DNA of 64,000 nt, from contig NZ_BMTQ01000007.1 of assembly GCF_014649755.1 (NCBI RefSeq), positions 1-64,000 on the forward strand, in the 5' to 3' direction. This document shows positions 63,681-64,000 of the stretch, in pieces (within the stretch, counting starts at the first letter, position 1; each line of letters begins with the position of its first letter). A program made the translations under genes and the position numbers. The notes beneath the pieces were generated by a model that was not told the origin of the DNA, made no database searches, and saw only the letters and a list, made by a program, of their open reading frames with translations. The stretch comes from Streptomyces litmocidini (GTDB lineage Bacteria; Actinomycetota; Actinomycetes; Streptomycetales; Streptomycetaceae).

Positions 63681-64000
63681 ATGACCGACACTCCCTCCGC
63701 CACGTCCCGCGCCACGCCCGCCTCCGCCCCGCCCGCCTCCGCCCCGCCCGCCTCCGCCGCGCCCTCCTTCCGGCTTCTCCCCGGGGCCGCGGACTCCCCC
63801 GTCCTCCTCCACGTGCCGCACTCCTCCCGCGAGGTGCCCGCGGAGGTGCGCGCCGGGATCCTCCTCGGCGACGGGGATCTGGACCGCGAGCTGGACCACA
63901 TCACGGACTCCCACACGGCGGAGATCGCCGCCGTGGCCGCGGCGGCGGCCGGCACGACGCCCTGGCGGTTCGTCAACGGGCTCTCGCGGCTCGTCGTCGA
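63681..64000 (+). CDS. N-formylglutamate amidohydrolase family protein, N-terminal part
   Basis: A gene cut by the right edge after 106 codons. After an Ala/Pro-rich start with a 15-bp repeat comes LLHVPHSSREVPAEVRAGIL, then DHITDSHTAEIA and WRFVNGLSRLVV, the N-terminal signature of N-formylglutamate deformylase-like zinc hydrolases. It may release glutamate from formylglutamate in histidine breakdown. ATG 63681 with GGCAGGA before it. Confidence 0.8.
   Translation, partial: MTDTPSATSRATPASAPPASAPPASAAPSFRLLPGAADSPVLLHVPHSSREVPAEVRAGILLGDGDLDRELDHITDSHTAEIAAVAAAAAGTTPWRFVNGLSRLVV
63720..63764. repeat. 15-bp tandem repeat, 3 copies
   Basis: Two exact copies of GCCTCCGCCCCGCCC and one variant encode ASAPP repeats in the N-terminus of the amidohydrolase-like protein. 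It is similar in unit length and effect to the repeat at 1651-1710. Confidence 0.9.

Noticed and set aside
1..64000. tRNA or rRNA genes
   Set aside because: I saw no cloverleaf-forming sequence with a TTCGA-type T-loop flanked by proper stems, but a tool such as tRNAscan would be decisive.

Overview
The window is high-GC actinobacterial DNA, almost certainly Streptomyces. Third codon positions are nearly all G or C, GTG and TTG starts are common, and lipobox and Tat signal peptides are present. TetR, PucR, LacI and Lrp regulators are frequent, and there is a complete ectABCD operon. About 60 genes can be supported. No rRNA, tRNA, CRISPR array or prophage was seen. The many accessory enzymes, broken genes and minisatellites suggest a variable part of the chromosome rather than the conserved core.

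Layout. (1) 1-8.4 kb: a hydroxyproline-degradation locus on the minus strand. It has a DapA-family deaminase, a three-subunit FAD/[2Fe-2S] dehydrogenase, an ornithine-cyclodeaminase-like reductase and a proline-racemase-like epimerase. Next to it lies a secreted M9 collagenase. A shattered flavin monooxygenase sits in the middle. (2) 8.8-16.1 kb: a C45 acyltransferase-like gene divergent from a LacI regulator, then a Baeyer-Villiger monooxygenase / AurF-like diiron oxygenase / ferredoxin reductase operon divergent from a TetR gene. (3) 16.2-24.8 kb: ThpR, a lipoprotein, a flavin hydroxylase, an ArAE/FUSC membrane protein, an FMN lactate oxidase, a PucR regulator, a methyltransferase and pectinase relics. 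(4) 24.9-34.2 kb: a CASTOR/POLLUX-like channel, a secreted NLP protein, a TetR/flavin-monooxygenase pair with twin palindromes, a macrolide glycosyltransferase, a frameshifted SnoaL-like gene, an acyltransferase and a DUF4345/TetR pair. (5) 34.1-44.7 kb: glutaminase with an acyl-CoA hydrolase, RNase HI, a polynucleotide kinase-phosphatase plus RNA ligase (RNA repair) pair, a beta-propeller lipoprotein, an FMN reductase and a type-II NADH dehydrogenase-like gene. (6) 44.8-49.3 kb: an L,D-transpeptidase, a PLP decarboxylase, a broken IS5-type transposase and a lower-GC pair of membrane genes, one with a GAF domain. (7) 49.7-57.5 kb: a DapB-like/CMD pair, cholesterol oxidase, aspartase, asparaginase with a divergent Lrp, and a secreted endonuclease I. 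(8) 57.8-64 kb: ectABCD ending in a 28-bp-stem hairpin, a decayed sigma factor beside an intact anti-sigma-type ATPase, an HPP membrane protein and the start of an N-formylglutamate amidohydrolase.

How it fits together. Much of the window concerns scavenging carbon and nitrogen from animal or plant material: collagen to hydroxyproline to 2-oxoglutarate semialdehyde, release of ammonia from asparagine, aspartate and glutamine, sterol oxidation, and extracellular DNA degradation. Several catabolic units face a regulator across a short intergenic region that holds a near-perfect palindrome, and these palindromes are the most checkable regulatory predictions here. The most interesting units are the collagenase-hydroxyproline neighbourhood, the RNA-repair pair, the AurF/BVMO/reductase operon and the low-GC GAF membrane pair beside a broken transposase.
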